Positions 37,815 to 38,137 of a stretch of 38,137 nucleotides of DNA are shown here, one piece after another. The translations under genes were made by a program, and so were the position numbers. The notes beneath the pieces are model-generated. The model saw only the letters and a list, made by a program, of their open reading frames with translations. It had not been told where the DNA came from and ran no database searches. How positions within the stretch are numbered: position 1 is the first letter of the stretch; every line of letters starts with the position of its first letter. The DNA comes from an uncultured bacterium (GTDB taxonomy: Bacteria; Verrucomicrobiota; Kiritimatiellia; RFP12; UBA1067). The stretch spans positions 1 to 38,137 of the forward strand of contig CACWIW010000046.1 in the NCBI GenBank assembly GCA_902761035.1. Reading direction: 5' to 3'.

Positions 37815-37913
37815 GTTTTCGCCCCTTGCCGTCGATGTTCCGCCTTTCAAGCGCACTTCGCCCTCGCTCCTTGATCACAGAACCTCGCGCCAGCAAGGTT
37901 TTGCAATTGCCTC

Positions 37914-38137
37914 TATAGCATATTCTGCGCAATATGGCAAGACGGCGCAAAACCTTATCATATTACTTTTCTTATTACTTTTGTCGCACTTTCACCATCT
38001 TACTTTCATATTACTTTTTATCGTACTTTTAATGTACTACCTGAATCCGTGAAGGTTATATGCCCCACTAGCGCGAGATCTTCGATAGTTGAAAATTTAT
38101 CGTCTTTTCTATTGAAAAACCTTAAGGTGAGTGGTAT
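37914..38137. other. AT-rich intergenic region with repeated TTACTTTT
   Basis: No gene seen. Between 37960 and 38031 the motif TTACTTT(T) occurs several times (TATTACTTTTCTTATTACTT, then CTTACTTTCATATTACTTTT and CGTACTTTT) at roughly 10-20-base steps. This could be a degenerate repeat or a protein-binding array. The last 80 bases show nothing recognisable. Confidence 0.5.

Larger units (their letters stand above)
36707..37913. mobile_element. Insertion sequence with 17-bp inverted repeats and defective transposase
   Basis: GAGGTAATTGCAAAACC (36707-36723) is matched by GGTTTTGCAATTGCCTC (37897-37913), its inverse complement at 16 of 17 positions. Inside are the promoter repeat, a transposase gene lacking its centre, and an opposed second transposase N-terminus. 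No target duplication is evident. The element looks like a rearranged or composite remnant of two inverted copies and probably cannot move by itself. Confidence 0.7.

Noticed and set aside
1..38137. tRNA, rRNA or tmRNA genes
   Set aside because: No cloverleaf or conserved rRNA sequence was noticed on either strand; a covariance-model scan would be decisive.

Overview
The window reads as chromosomal DNA of a fairly GC-rich, anaerobic, polysaccharide-using bacterium, probably from a gut or rumen. The best guess is the PVC group (Kiritimatiellota, Lentisphaerota or Verrucomicrobiota-like). This rests on a very large secreted beta-strand-repeat protein next to secreted glycoside hydrolases, on rubrerythrin, and on the general gene style. 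No rRNA, tRNA or ribosomal protein gene is present, so the placement is inference.

Bases 1-16,640 hold an unusual redox/stress region. Almost all of it is on the minus strand as tightly overlapping genes. Three operons can be drawn. Operon A runs 5242 to 206: deleted FMN reductase, aat, DUF1653, Nudix-SnoaL fusion, YjdF-like membrane protein, frameshifted membrane protein, EamA transporter with a His-rich tail, monooxygenase lipoprotein. Operon B runs 16635 to 10714: FMN reductase, flavodoxin-MBL lipoprotein, Nudix, zinc-ribbon protein, DUF1653, SDR, truncated TIGR04076 gene, second aat, second DUF1653, membrane zinc-ribbon protein. Operon C runs 10624 to 8243: rubrerythrin, headless TSCPD gene, flavin reductase, SDR, TIGR04076. 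The same modules recur in different orders, and many junctions carry truncated, fused or internally deleted genes. Between A and C lie an SMR exporter, an HxlR regulator divergent from two NTF2-like genes, a PIN toxin-antitoxin pair, and C-terminal scraps of a flavin reductase and a D-lactate dehydrogenase.

Bases 16,636-24,550 form a defence and mobile region: an ATPase-nuclease fusion, a cyclophilin-like secreted protein, a RadC-like protein, an AT-richer restriction endonuclease and C5 methyltransferase pair whose methyltransferase head has host-like composition, a nested palindrome, and a second toxin-antitoxin locus. That locus pairs a paralogous antitoxin with a different PIN toxin and has an extra 57-aa gene in front.

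Bases 24,388-28,763 are an RND efflux pump (permease and adaptor) with a flavodoxin-like C-terminal scrap behind it. Bases 29,240-36,631 are a carbohydrate region: a GH10 xylanase with one in-frame stop, a 1,454-aa secreted surface protein, and a frameshifted glycoside-hydrolase-like gene. A 162-bp repeat at 28,849 and 36,707 carries a good sigma70-type promoter and points into the RND operon and the hydrolase operon respectively. The second copy is also the left end of an insertion sequence (36,707-37,913) whose transposase lacks its middle.

The most notable signal is the combination of module shuffling at recurring joints (especially the last codons of an FMN reductase, which contain an AGGAGG Shine-Dalgarno sequence), the mobile promoter repeat, and the antitoxin family paired with two unrelated-looking PIN toxins. 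Several disrupted genes could be real decay or assembly error, and this cannot be settled from sequence alone.
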